Of a stretch of 64,000 nucleotides of DNA, positions 1-8,334 are shown one piece after another (position 1 is the first letter of the stretch; each line of letters starts with the position of its first letter). This stretch comes from Photobacterium jeanii (GTDB taxonomy: Bacteria > Pseudomonadota > Gammaproteobacteria > Enterobacterales > Vibrionaceae): contig NZ_LVHF01000028.1 in assembly GCF_001650345.1 (NCBI RefSeq), positions 124,001 through 188,000 of the forward strand, written 5' to 3'. The notes below the pieces were generated by a model, which did not search any database, had not been told where the DNA came from, and saw only the letters and a list, made by a program, of their open reading frames with translations. Made by a program: the position numbers and the translations under genes.

Positions 1-33
1 ATACAACTTGGGTTGGGAATAGAGTTAAAGTCA

Positions 34-64
34 AAGCCGCATCATTTATGGTGCGGCATTTTTA
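34..64 (+). terminator. Rho-independent terminator of an upstream gene
   Basis: An 8-bp stem (GCCGCATC paired with GGTGCGGC, loop ATTTAT) is followed by ATTTTTAT on the plus strand. It probably ends a plus-strand gene lying before the window. It could also slow transcription of the diguanylate cyclase from the other side, but on the minus strand the T run is weak. Confidence 0.6.
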
Positions 65-83
65 TGGACGGCATTTCGTCATG

Positions 84-1319
84 CTAGTGGACGATTTGCT
101 CTGAATCGAAAAAGAAGCAGTTTTTACCCAATTCTTTGGCCTGGTATAGCGCTTCATCGGCTTTTTTGAACAATCGATTGGCGGTACTGGCTAAAGATGG
201 ATGCGTACTGGCGACACCAATACTGATAGTGACAAAGTCTGAATCGGCTTGCTGGTGTTTAAGCTTAAGTTTTTGCACCGCATGGAGCGCTTGCTTCGCC
301 GCATATACCGCTGCTTTATGATCTAACCCCGGCAATAGTAAAACAAATTCTTCACCACCAAAGCGGGCAAATAAAGCACCGGCTCGTCGCTCGATATTAT
401 TCAATGCTTGGGCGATGACCTTTAAGCATTGATCGCCTGCCGCATGACCATAATGATCGTTATAGGATTTGAAGTTATCGATGTCGATGATCAGTAATGA
501 CATCGGCAGTTGATGCCGTTCAGCGCGACGCCATTCATCTCTTAATCTGACATCAAAAGCGCGACGATTAGCAACATTGGTTAGGGGATCACATTTGGCG
601 AGGTGTTCAAGCTGTTGGTTAGCATGTTGGAGTTCTTGGGTACGTTCTGCAACGCGTTGTTCTAGCTCTTTATTAAGACTCTTTAAGCTCTCTTCCGCTT
701 GTCTTCTTACCAAGTGTTGCGAGACGATAAAACCGAACTGTTTGAGTAACTGGCGGTGGTAGTCCTGCAATGGGCGTCCGGTGATCAAATTATCGCAGGC
801 TATCCAACCCACAGGCGTGTCCTCATCCCATAAAGCCACATAGGCATTCCAGCCCGCGCCAACAGGCTCAAGATCATGATAAAGCTCGGTATGGTTGTTG
901 ATCACTATGTACTCTTGACCTTTTAGGGCGTGAGAGGAGAACCAATGGTCTGGGATCGGTGACTTAAAGTAGTGTTCATCAACGGTATTACCTTCGGTAT
1001 CTGTGCCGTAAGTACCGTACATGTTCAATTTTTCATCGAAAAGAAAGATCGCCATTCGGTCGATATCGAGCTGCTTTTTGGCTTCATCAACCGCCGTAAA
1101 GAGCATTTCGTTGATCGACTTAGTTCGCCATAGCATAAAGGAGATGTCATGCAGCGCTTGCAGTTGCTCTAAAAAAGCTTGCTGAGGGAATAATTGAGTT
1201 TGGGGAGCTGCCAACGCGAACCTCCTTGTTATTTCGAACTGTGTAATAAGGGTATTGTTAGCGAAATAAGAAGCAGAAATTTGGTTGCAGTTCTCAAATT
1301 GAGTTGTGCTTGATTGCAT
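84..1319 (-). CDS. GAF-GGDEF diguanylate cyclase
   Basis: Predicted to make cyclic di-GMP from two GTP in the cytoplasm. A GAF-like sensor domain fills about residues 45-205 of 411. A heptad-rich helix (about 212-247, ending CDPLTNVANRR) joins it to a C-terminal GGDEF domain. The active-site loop is GGEEF at residues 321-325, an intact catalytic variant, so the enzyme is expected to be active. There is no EAL domain, no signal peptide and no membrane segment, so the signal is probably cytosolic or a small diffusible ligand. The gene stands alone, with a 164-base gap to the next minus-strand gene. The ligand of the GAF domain cannot be told from sequence. A gbpA-like gene with a possible riboswitch leader lies 56 kb away, so a c-di-GMP link is possible but unproven. 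Confidence 0.93.
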   Translation of the reverse strand: MQSSTTQFENCNQISASYFANNTLITQFEITRRFALAAPQTQLFPQQAFLEQLQALHDISFMLWRTKSINEMLFTAVDEAKKQLDIDRMAIFLFDEKLNMYGTYGTDTEGNTVDEHYFKSPIPDHWFSSHALKGQEYIVINNHTELYHDLEPVGAGWNAYVALWDEDTPVGWIACDNLITGRPLQDYHRQLLKQFGFIVSQHLVRRQAEESLKSLNKELEQRVAERTQELQHANQQLEHLAKCDPLTNVANRRAFDVRLRDEWRRAERHQLPMSLLIIDIDNFKSYNDHYGHAAGDQCLKVIAQALNNIERRAGALFARFGGEEFVLLLPGLDHKAAVYAAKQALHAVQKLKLKHQQADSDFVTISIGVASTHPSLASTANRLFKKADEALYQAKELGKNCFFFDSEQIVH

Positions 1320-1391
1320 ATGGTAAAAAGTGAGAACTACGTCCCATTGTTGGAATGAGTGTCACTCTTTTGGCTTTTTGAAATGGGCTTG

Positions 1392-1425
1392 TTTGACTCA
1401 AGCGTCGGGAGTCGCTTGAGCCAAA
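1392..1425. other. Inverted repeat after the SDR gene
   Basis: Arms CTCAAGCG (1397-1404) and CGCTTGAG (1413-1420) are perfect and extend imperfectly outward. It lies downstream of the minus-strand dehydrogenase gene and may act as a terminator or 3' stabiliser. No T run follows on either strand. Confidence 0.4.
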
Positions 1426-1483
1426 GGTGATACCCGCAATGCTCAGGTTAAGGTCTAAATAGTCACTTCAATCGCGAATGCGT

Positions 1484-2185
1484 CTACCAAGGTATTACTG
1501 AACCATCGTAATTATAAAACCCACCGCTGTGTTCAGGTGTCAGGGTATCGATGACATGTTTTAGCCCTGTCGCTGAAGTTTGGGTATCGATAAGAGCATT
1601 AGGCCCGCCCATTTCAGTTTGGACCCAGCCCGGATGAAGGGCTACGGAGATAATGCCTTCCGGTAATAAGTCGTTAGAAAGGCTTTTGACTACCGAATTT
1701 AATGCGGCTTTAGAAGAGCGATAGATATAACCGCCACCACTGGTATTTTCGGTCATGCTACCTACTTTTGACGATACACTAGCGATAATACCTCGTTGTG
1801 CTTGCTTCAGCTGCGGATAAAAAGCCTCGGCCATTTTTAGTGGCGCAATGGTATTGATTTCAAACACTTTACGCCATTCCTGGGCGTCAGTGTTACCAAA
1901 CCCATAGCCCTTAGGGCCGTAGTAACCCGCGTTATTCAGTAAGATATCGAGCGGCTTGTCACTGAGAGTCTCGCTAAGCGCTTCAATCGCATCATGATCG
2001 GTGACATCAAGTTGGTGTAGCTGCAAGTTCGGCTTTGCTGCCGCCAATGCGATTAACTCGGCAGCTTGTTTTTCATTACGGAAACACGCATGAACTTCAA
2101 AATTGGCATCAAGGTATTGCTCCACAAGTGCTAAACCAATACCACGGTTAGCTCCTGTAATTAAAATTCTCGCAGACATACTCAT
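1484..2185 (-). CDS. Short-chain dehydrogenase/reductase (C-factor-like SDR)
   Basis: A 233-residue classical SDR fold protein that should reduce or oxidise a small carbonyl/alcohol substrate with NAD(P)(H). The Rossmann glycine motif TGANRGIG is near residues 9-16, NNAG follows the fourth strand, and the catalytic Tyr-x3-Lys is in YRSSKAAL with the upstream SSKVGS serine. It resembles the family of small SDRs annotated as C-factor or YciK-like oxidoreductases. The gene is transcribed away from a small lipoprotein gene, sharing a roughly 155-base divergent promoter region. The substrate cannot be deduced. Confidence 0.88.
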   Translation of the reverse strand: MSMSARILITGANRGIGLALVEQYLDANFEVHACFRNEKQAAELIALAAAKPNLQLHQLDVTDHDAIEALSETLSDKPLDILLNNAGYYGPKGYGFGNTDAQEWRKVFEINTIAPLKMAEAFYPQLKQAQRGIIASVSSKVGSMTENTSGGGYIYRSSKAALNSVVKSLSNDLLPEGIISVALHPGWVQTEMGGPNALIDTQTSATGLKHVIDTLTPEHSGGFYNYDGSVIPW

Positions 2186-2341
2186 TCCTTAATTCTCTTT
2201 TGTTGATCGTCATGATCAGAACAAACTTGCATTAGCCTAAGTAGATAAAAGCATAAACTCAATATTGAGACGGCAAATAGCGGCAATTTCTCATTTAATT
2301 GCATATAGGAGTGCTGATTTAAAGCTGAGGAGAAGAGGGAA

Positions 2342-2719
2342 ATGAGCAAGCTAAGAAGCTATCGCCGGTCTTACTTTTCTTATTGGAATCTATTGAGTGG
2401 AGTGGGGAGGTCTTGTTTTATTAAGGCAACAGCAACCACGCCTCGTTACTTAAAGTTTTTTACTTTTATCGTATTACTTACCACCACTGCTTTATCAGGT
2501 TGCGGCAGTTCACGTCATCAGCAGCTTAGTGAACTGGGTTTTACACGTCCTTATTTGGATGGGTATCAAGACGGTTGTCACTCAAGAAAAGAGCAAGCAG
2601 TGACTTATTTAGATGGTTTTCGCCAAGACCCTGAGCGAATGCTCGTCGAGCCTAAGTATGCGAATGGTTGGCAAGATGGTTATGAGCAATGTTATGCCAA
2701 TAACCTTGACTATTATTAG
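2342..2719 (+). CDS. Small lipoprotein of unknown function
   Basis: I do not recognise this 125-residue protein. A hydrophobic stretch (about residues 37-52) ends in a lipobox LSGC, so the mature part would be about 70 residues, lipidated and exported. The mature part has three similar short segments (YLDGYQDGC, YLDGFRQD, YANGWQDGYEQC) with acidic and aromatic residues and two cysteines. The positively charged region before the hydrophobic core is unusually long (about 37 residues). The chosen ATG follows a strong purine-rich ribosome site (GAGGAGAAGAGGGA), which supports the start. A GTG near 2402 behind a G-rich stretch is an alternative that would give a normal signal peptide. Confidence 0.7.
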   Translation: MSKLRSYRRSYFSYWNLLSGVGRSCFIKATATTPRYLKFFTFIVLLTTTALSGCGSSRHQQLSELGFTRPYLDGYQDGCHSRKEQAVTYLDGFRQDPERMLVEPKYANGWQDGYEQCYANNLDYY

Positions 2720-2747
2720 TCAGTTTTTTGTTCTGGGCGTTGAATGC

Positions 2748-2776
2748 AAAACAGGTAGCACAAGGCTACCTGTTTT
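2748..2776. terminator. Bidirectional terminator between convergent genes
   Basis: A 12-bp perfect stem, AAAACAGGTAGC with GCTACCTGTTTT and a 5-base loop, sits between the small lipoprotein gene (+) and yejM (-) and gives a T run on both strands. Confidence 0.8.
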
Positions 2777-2798
2777 CGTCAGAGCTTAACTCATGCTG

Positions 2799-4661
2799 TT
2801 AGTTTTGCGGGTGATAAAAGCGTTTTAGCTCGTGCATCACTTGCATTAAGGTCGACAACTTAGGGCGACGCTCGTCTTTGAGCTGGTAGTTTTCATCATA
2901 CACTTGATAGTTGCCGTAACGGTCAACCACAGTGGTCGTGCGGTTTTGAATCACAACGATGTCTTTGCTATCGCCAGCAAGTACCCAGCGTCGTTCAGGA
3001 TCCATATTAAACAGGTTCTGGCCACTGCTGTATTTGTCGCTGGTGGTTGAAATATTCAGTAGCGATTCCATTAGCGTTGGCACTATGTCTAGGTGGCTAC
3101 TGGTTTGAGTAACCGTTTGTGCGTCTTGTTCAGGCCAATGGATCACCATAGGGATCTTCAATTGGTATTGGCTGTAGTTACTGTTTGAGCCCCAGCTGTT
3201 GGTACCTGTTTCGTTAAATTCCGTACCGTGATTAGAGGTAATGATCACCACAGTATTTTCAAGCACCTGTTGTTGCTCTAGAGTGGCGAACACTTTACCT
3301 AAGAGTTCATCAGCAAAATGTGCTGCGTTTTTGTAGCTATTCTTAAGTAGTTCAGATGTATTCGACAGCTTGGTATTTTTTGCAGTGGTGCTGAGTGAAG
3401 GCGTAAATTTAGGAGTGTAATCACCGCCTTCTTCAAATTCTTGTACCGACAGAAGCTCTACATAGCTAAACCAAGGGTCATCGTTTTGTTGTGCTTGTTC
3501 TACCCAGGTTTGCCAGTTGGTAATCGCTAAGCGATCGTTGGGTTCTTGGGTGTTGGTGCTATTTTCAGCCAGTTTTTGTTGCTCAAAAATCGTTTGGTAG
3601 TAAATAGGTGAACTGAAATTATCACTGCTAAAAAGACCAAATTGATAGTTGCGCTTTTTCAAGGTTGAAACGAGTACTGGCGATGCACTCTCTGCTCGGA
3701 TGCTTTCTAAATAACTGCCCGGCAGACCATAAAATAAACCAAATACACCGACAGTATTGTCGTTACTGGTACTGTAATGATCTTCAAAGTTGATGTTGTT
3801 GGTCGCAAACGCCGTCAGGTTAGGCATGATTTCAGCCGTCATCATGTCGCTGCGTAGGCCATCAACCATCACAATCAGTACGTTTTGATTAGTGCCTTGA
3901 TCGGAAAAACTGAGCTTATCGATAGGGTAACGAATCAGCGGACTTTCTTCTTTGCCAGCTTCTTCTTTACGTTTGGCATAGTCTGAACGGTCGATTAGAC
4001 CGTGTTTTTCCATAAAGGTCTTCGCTGTCATTGGGTATGACAGTGGGAAATTTGAACGTTGCATAGTAACTGGGCGATACAAAAATGCATCCGCCCAGAT
4101 ATAAATCAGGTGGCTACCCAAGAAGCAGAGGCCAAATACGAGCGCAATCGGCCCGCCGACATGCTTGCGAGTAAGGACGCGTAACTTGCGCCATAGCCAC
4201 TCTGATAACAGCAATTGCAGAAAGAAGAGTACAGGAACTGTGATAAACAGGTATTGCCATCGCGCATTGAGATCGCTCTTTTCACCACTTAGAAGTAAAT
4301 CCCACACCAGTGGACTGAGGTGGAGGTCTAAAGTAGTGAAGGCATGCGTATCTAACAGTAATACGGTTAGACCTAGGGTGGCAAATAAGACCGCAAACAA
4401 GCGCATTAAGCGCTGTGACGGGATCAGAAAGCTGGCTGGAAATAAAACCAGGATATAAAACCCGAATACTAAAAAGCCAAAGTGACCTACCCAGCTTAGC
4501 AATAGATAGAGTTGCCCTAATAAAGTTTCAGGCCATTCTGAATGCACAATATATCGCGTACCCAAAAGCATGGCTGCGATGATATTGAAAAAGCTGAACC
4601 AGTGTCCCCAGCTAATTAGCTGAGAAACTTTGTCTTTGTAGTTATTTCCGCTGGCGACCAT
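2799..4661 (-). CDS. yejM: YejM/PbgA-type inner-membrane sulfatase-fold protein (DUF3413)
   Basis: YejM (PbgA/LapC) senses lipopolysaccharide at the periplasmic face of the inner membrane and controls LpxC degradation in E. coli. The N-terminal 220 residues hold about five hydrophobic segments, the DUF3413 part. The periplasmic C-terminal half is an alkaline-phosphatase/sulfatase fold with VLIVMVDGLRSDM, a STSNDNTVGVFGLFYG nucleophile-region loop and ITSNHGTEFNETG. I chose the ATG at 4661 (620 residues, starting MVASGNNYKDKV) because upstream in-frame residues lack family character and would run into yejL. The gene follows yejL by 40 bases in the same direction and both are divergent from ndpA, the arrangement also seen in enterics. 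Confidence 0.93.
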   Translation of the reverse strand: MVASGNNYKDKVSQLISWGHWFSFFNIIAAMLLGTRYIVHSEWPETLLGQLYLLLSWVGHFGFLVFGFYILVLFPASFLIPSQRLMRLFAVLFATLGLTVLLLDTHAFTTLDLHLSPLVWDLLLSGEKSDLNARWQYLFITVPVLFFLQLLLSEWLWRKLRVLTRKHVGGPIALVFGLCFLGSHLIYIWADAFLYRPVTMQRSNFPLSYPMTAKTFMEKHGLIDRSDYAKRKEEAGKEESPLIRYPIDKLSFSDQGTNQNVLIVMVDGLRSDMMTAEIMPNLTAFATNNINFEDHYSTSNDNTVGVFGLFYGLPGSYLESIRAESASPVLVSTLKKRNYQFGLFSSDNFSSPIYYQTIFEQQKLAENSTNTQEPNDRLAITNWQTWVEQAQQNDDPWFSYVELLSVQEFEEGGDYTPKFTPSLSTTAKNTKLSNTSELLKNSYKNAAHFADELLGKVFATLEQQQVLENTVVIITSNHGTEFNETGTNSWGSNSNYSQYQLKIPMVIHWPEQDAQTVTQTSSHLDIVPTLMESLLNISTTSDKYSSGQNLFNMDPERRWVLAGDSKDIVVIQNRTTTVVDRYGNYQVYDENYQLKDERRPKLSTLMQVMHELKRFYHPQN

Positions 4662-4701
4662 ATCTGTCTTATCTTCTCTGTCTCTCGGGCAAAGGTCTCT
4701 G

Positions 4702-4917
4702 TTAGTCTTTGATTGTGGTCTGCAGTGCTTGGGCAAATTTCTCAGCAATTGCCTTACGTTGGCCTGCTGGAACGTCAGCGTTGATGATATTGGTAGCAAT
4801 GTTGCCCATAATCATCAGTGCAAGTTCTGCTGATGCATCATGCTTTTCTAGTACATCGAACACGTCAGTGATGATTTGTTCAACTTTTTCGTTGCTGTAT
4901 TTTGAAGTAATTGGCAT
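4702..4917 (-). CDS. yejL: YejL family protein (UPF0352)
   Basis: A 71-residue cytoplasmic, mostly helical protein with the typical family start MPITSKYSN and the motif [20 protein letters not shown]. The molecular role is unknown. It is conserved as the first gene of a yejL-yejM pair, with ndpA in the opposite orientation, and this window keeps that order. Confidence 0.92.
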   Translation of the reverse strand: MPITSKYSNEKVEQIITDVFDVLEKHDASAELALMIMGNIATNIINADVPAGQRKAIAEKFAQALQTTIKD

Positions 4918-4994
4918 AGGAAGTCTTGGTTTAAAGTTTACTAAAGCGACTTATGATAACCTACACTCTTGGTTTCCTGAAAAACTTTTCAATT

Positions 4995-6008
4995 ATGAGT
5001 CTTAACCTTTCGAATGTTATTTTGCACCAATTGGTCAAGAATGATAAGGATGAATTTGAAGTTCATCTTAGAAAACAAACACTTGATCACAATGATTCAA
5101 CTGAAAACCTTGTTGCAGAGCTGCATCGAGTATACAGCAGCAAAGGCGCAAAAGGTTTTGCCCACTTCGCAGAAGAGAGCGAATTTAGCCATTGGTTGAA
5201 GCAATGTCGCGCAGGCGAGTTGGATTTCTTGTCATTTTCTAACCAATCAGCCCAACGTCTTCATGCTGAATTAGCAAAATATCCTTTTGCTGAAGCGGGG
5301 ACTTTGGTGATGGCGGAATATCAATCACTGGCTACAGATTACCTGTTCATTGGCGTGATGCCGACTTGCCATAGCATGAAGGTTACTGAGCAGTTAGATA
5401 TCAGTGCGACCGACTATCTTGATGTTGCCAAAATGGACATCGTCGCGCGTATTGACCTTTCAGCATGGGAAACGGACGCTGAGTCAAATCGTTACCTGAC
5501 TTTCATCAAAGGGCGCGTAGGTCGTAAGATTGCCGATTTCTTCCTCGACTTCCTTCAAGCTGAAGTTGGTTTGGATGTGAAAGAGCAAAACCAAGTGCTG
5601 ATGCAAGCTGTTGAAGATTTCTGCGCTGATTCTCGTCTTGATAAAGAAGAAAAGCAGCAATACCGTAAACAAGTTTACGATTACTGCAACGAGCAATTGC
5701 AAGCGGGCGATGAAGTGACAATCAAAGAGTTGGCGGGCGAATTGCCACCAGCAGAAGATGGCACGGATTTTTACCAATTTACGTCTCAGCAAGGTTACGA
5801 GCTAGAAGAAAGCTTCCCAGCTGACCGTACAGCAATGCGCAAGCTAACTAAGTTTGTTGGCTCTGGCGGCGGTTTATCTATCAACTTTGATAGCATGTTG
5901 CTAGGTGAGCGTGTGTTTTACGATGCGGAAACTGATACGCTGACGATCAAAGGCACACCACCTAACCTTAAAGATCAGCTTCAACGCCGTTTGAATTCAG
6001 ATAACTAG
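4995..6008 (+). CDS. ndpA: Nucleoid-associated protein NdpA (YejK family)
   Basis: A 337-residue member of the 37-kDa nucleoid-associated protein family, which copurifies with the nucleoid and binds DNA. The N-terminus MSLNLSNVILHQL and the stretch YLTFIKGRVGRKIADFFLDF (about residues 165-185) are typical of the family. I chose the ATG at 4995 rather than one 42 bases upstream because MSLNLSNV matches the usual family start. It is divergent from yejL-yejM. No other domain is visible. Confidence 0.93.
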   Translation: MSLNLSNVILHQLVKNDKDEFEVHLRKQTLDHNDSTENLVAELHRVYSSKGAKGFAHFAEESEFSHWLKQCRAGELDFLSFSNQSAQRLHAELAKYPFAEAGTLVMAEYQSLATDYLFIGVMPTCHSMKVTEQLDISATDYLDVAKMDIVARIDLSAWETDAESNRYLTFIKGRVGRKIADFFLDFLQAEVGLDVKEQNQVLMQAVEDFCADSRLDKEEKQQYRKQVYDYCNEQLQAGDEVTIKELAGELPPAEDGTDFYQFTSQQGYELEESFPADRTAMRKLTKFVGSGGGLSINFDSMLLGERVFYDAETDTLTIKGTPPNLKDQLQRRLNSDN

Positions 6009-6031
6009 GATCTTTCCCAGTTTTATCTGTT

Positions 6032-6077
6032 AAGGGGGAGCAATGACAGTGCTAAGTATTGTCATTGCTGCCCCCTT
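6032..6077. other. Long hairpin after ndpA
   Basis: AAGGGGG and AGCAATGACA pair with TGTCATTGCT and CCCCCTT around a loop near 6050-6059, with one unpaired G. The stem is strong but no T run follows, so it may be a weak terminator or a 3'-end stabiliser. Confidence 0.55.
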
Positions 6078-6155
6078 GTTGGCTTGGTTAGGCAATCTTG
6101 TCTAGTATTGTGCTATAGAGTTCATATTTTAGTGCGCCTTTGAGCAGGAGCGGTC

Positions 6156-8315
6156 ATGGATGACGACATAAGCAAGCATATAGCTGAAAAGCAGTCTTTA
6201 GCTCAAATTTTCTCTACCAAGCTGTTATGGGGATGGCGAACTTCAGTTGTCTTGGCGGTAGCCGCAGTATTCGTATTTTCTTATCTTTTCTATCAATCTT
6301 CGCATTTATCGCGTCTTCAGGCTCAACTCGAACAGCTTCATACCCAATCTGTCCATTTGCACCAGCAGGCTGTGACTAATCGGTTTGAGAAAGTGGATAA
6401 TCCGAGCGCTCAGTCAATGCCTTTTCGGCAAAGCTTATTGCAATTAAGTGATCAGAATGTGGGGAATGCGACACAAGCATCGCTGGATCAGCTTAAATTA
6501 CAGGGCGGTCAATACGCTGAAATGTTGGATCAGGCATTAATGAGCCAGGACTCGTTTGCTAACATTGTGGATGCTTTGGTGACAGCCGAGCAGCAAGCCG
6601 CTCATCACCCTGTGCTTCACGAGCTTTTTCAAGCATTCTCGATGAATGTGATCCAATTATTAGGTGCTGCAAATACAGACCACCAAGCGGTAATGGGGGC
6701 GCTCAATCAGTCGTTAGCCGCGATTGATGATGCTCAACAAAGTTTAACTCCTGCGTTGCAATTGCAAGCGCAACACACCATGAAGTCGGTTTTACCTCTG
6801 CTCTCGCGCTATGTCCAATTCCAACAGGCGTTAGGTAATATTAACCAAGCTCCTTTCGAGCAAAGTTACCAACAAGCACAAAATAATCTACATCAAGAAC
6901 GTAACCAGCTAACGGTTTGGCAGGCGGTATTGGGTATCGTCTTTGTTGTGTGTTTTGCTTTTAATTTGTGGCTTGTCCAGTTTTATAAAGTGCGCCAGCT
7001 CGTTCCCTTAGATAAGGAAGAGCATGCAGCTAAAGAACAGCACGGCGATAAAGAAGATCAAGTCACCGATGCTGATACATCAGGACAAGTATTATCAACA
7101 GCACCTACTGTAAAAGCATCATCGCCAGCCAATGTGAATGTGGCACCAGCAACCAGTGATACTTCAACAACCGATATTTCTTCAACTGAAAGTGCACCTT
7201 CATCAGCAGAGGTGCAACCACCGGCACAAGTATCAACGAGCGTCTCTTCGTCTAAAACGGCATCGCCAATGGAGGAAGAGGTTTCTTCTGCGGTTAGCCA
7301 TGCGCAGCCACAAATAACAGAAGTGAATGAAGACGTAAATGCTGTGGCTAGTGCGACAATGGAAACGGAGCATACGTCCACCGAGCTATTTGATGCGCGT
7401 CATATCTTAAGCAATATGGATGATGATTTAGACTCAGTGATCATGCTGCTGGAGATATTTGTCCAAGAGCATAGCGCCGATGGTGAACACTTCCGTGAAG
7501 CGTTAGAGCAAGGTCGTTTAGAAGACGCTGCTCGTATTGCCCATAGCCTGAAAGGTGTGGCGAGTAGTATTGGCTCAGCAGCGTTAAAACAAGTTTCTGA
7601 GCGTTTGGAATTGGCGCTGAAGCAAGACGATATGATAGTCGAGCAAGATTATACTGAGCTTAACGTCACCCTTCGTTTGGTAGTCGCTCAAGTACAAGAC
7701 TATCTTGTGGCGCAAGGTGCTAAACAAGAGGTCGTCTCAAGCCCTCAGCAAATTGAGAGCAATGAGGACGAAGAAAAAAAGCCTGAATCGTTTTCTCACT
7801 TAAATCCCAATAGTGACCCTGATAGTGGGCTTACTAATGAATCAAGTAGTGACTCTAGAAGTGACGTTACTCTTGAGGCTGAAATTCCAGAAGAGGCCGG
7901 CTCGACGGTAAAACTTCAAGATCGTGAAGCGCCAGCTATCGATATTGCTTACATGATGAAGACCATGGATGGCGATCTTGAAACAGTACAGATGCTATTG
8001 GAAATCTTTGTTGAGGAGCATGTCAATGACGGCAAGCGCCTAACGCAACTGGTCTATCAGACCGACCCTGTTCCTGAAGAAGCTATTCGTTTGGTTCACA
8101 GCATCAAAGGTGTTTCTTCGAGTGTGGGAGCCCAAAACCTCAAAGCGATAGCAGCGAATATTGAAAGCCGTATGAAGCAGGGACAAACAGTGAGTGATGC
8201 TGATTACCGTGAATTTGATATTCGGTTATCGGCGGCAATTGATGCGGCGAATCACTTCTTAGCCACCGCAGATAGCACTGCAGATCTTGAATTACACGAA
8301 GAAGGTGTCGCATAA
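6156..8315 (+). CDS. Membrane-anchored protein with two Hpt domains
   Basis: A 719-residue phosphotransfer protein. A first hydrophobic segment (about residues 28-50) and a second (about 250-272) flank a helical periplasmic region rich in Gln and Leu. A Ser/Thr/Ala-rich linker (about 290-400) leads to two histidine phosphotransfer domains of clear common origin. The phosphorylatable histidines are His463 (AHSLKGVASS) and His648 (VHSIKGVSSS), each preceded by a near-identical MLLEIFV(Q/E)EH helix. An acidic, Ser-rich linker separates them. The gene lies 19 bases ahead of a hybrid histidine kinase with a receiver domain, so the two very likely form a phosphorelay. No DNA-binding or other output domain lies nearby. 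The N-terminal half resembles no sensor I can name. Confidence 0.85.
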   Translation: MDDDISKHIAEKQSLAQIFSTKLLWGWRTSVVLAVAAVFVFSYLFYQSSHLSRLQAQLEQLHTQSVHLHQQAVTNRFEKVDNPSAQSMPFRQSLLQLSDQNVGNATQASLDQLKLQGGQYAEMLDQALMSQDSFANIVDALVTAEQQAAHHPVLHELFQAFSMNVIQLLGAANTDHQAVMGALNQSLAAIDDAQQSLTPALQLQAQHTMKSVLPLLSRYVQFQQALGNINQAPFEQSYQQAQNNLHQERNQLTVWQAVLGIVFVVCFAFNLWLVQFYKVRQLVPLDKEEHAAKEQHGDKEDQVTDADTSGQVLSTAPTVKASSPANVNVAPATSDTSTTDISSTESAPSSAEVQPPAQVSTSVSSSKTASPMEEEVSSAVSHAQPQITEVNEDVNAVASATMETEHTSTELFDARHILSNMDDDLDSVIMLLEIFVQEHSADGEHFREALEQGRLEDAARIAHSLKGVASSIGSAALKQVSERLELALKQDDMIVEQDYTELNVTLRLVVAQVQDYLVAQGAKQEVVSSPQQIESNEDEEKKPESFSHLNPNSDPDSGLTNESSSDSRSDVTLEAEIPEEAGSTVKLQDREAPAIDIAYMMKTMDGDLETVQMLLEIFVEEHVNDGKRLTQLVYQTDPVPEEAIRLVHSIKGVSSSVGAQNLKAIAANIESRMKQGQTVSDADYREFDIRLSAAIDAANHFLATADSTADLELHEEGVA

Positions 8316-8334
8316 CCATGAAGTGGTTCACTCT

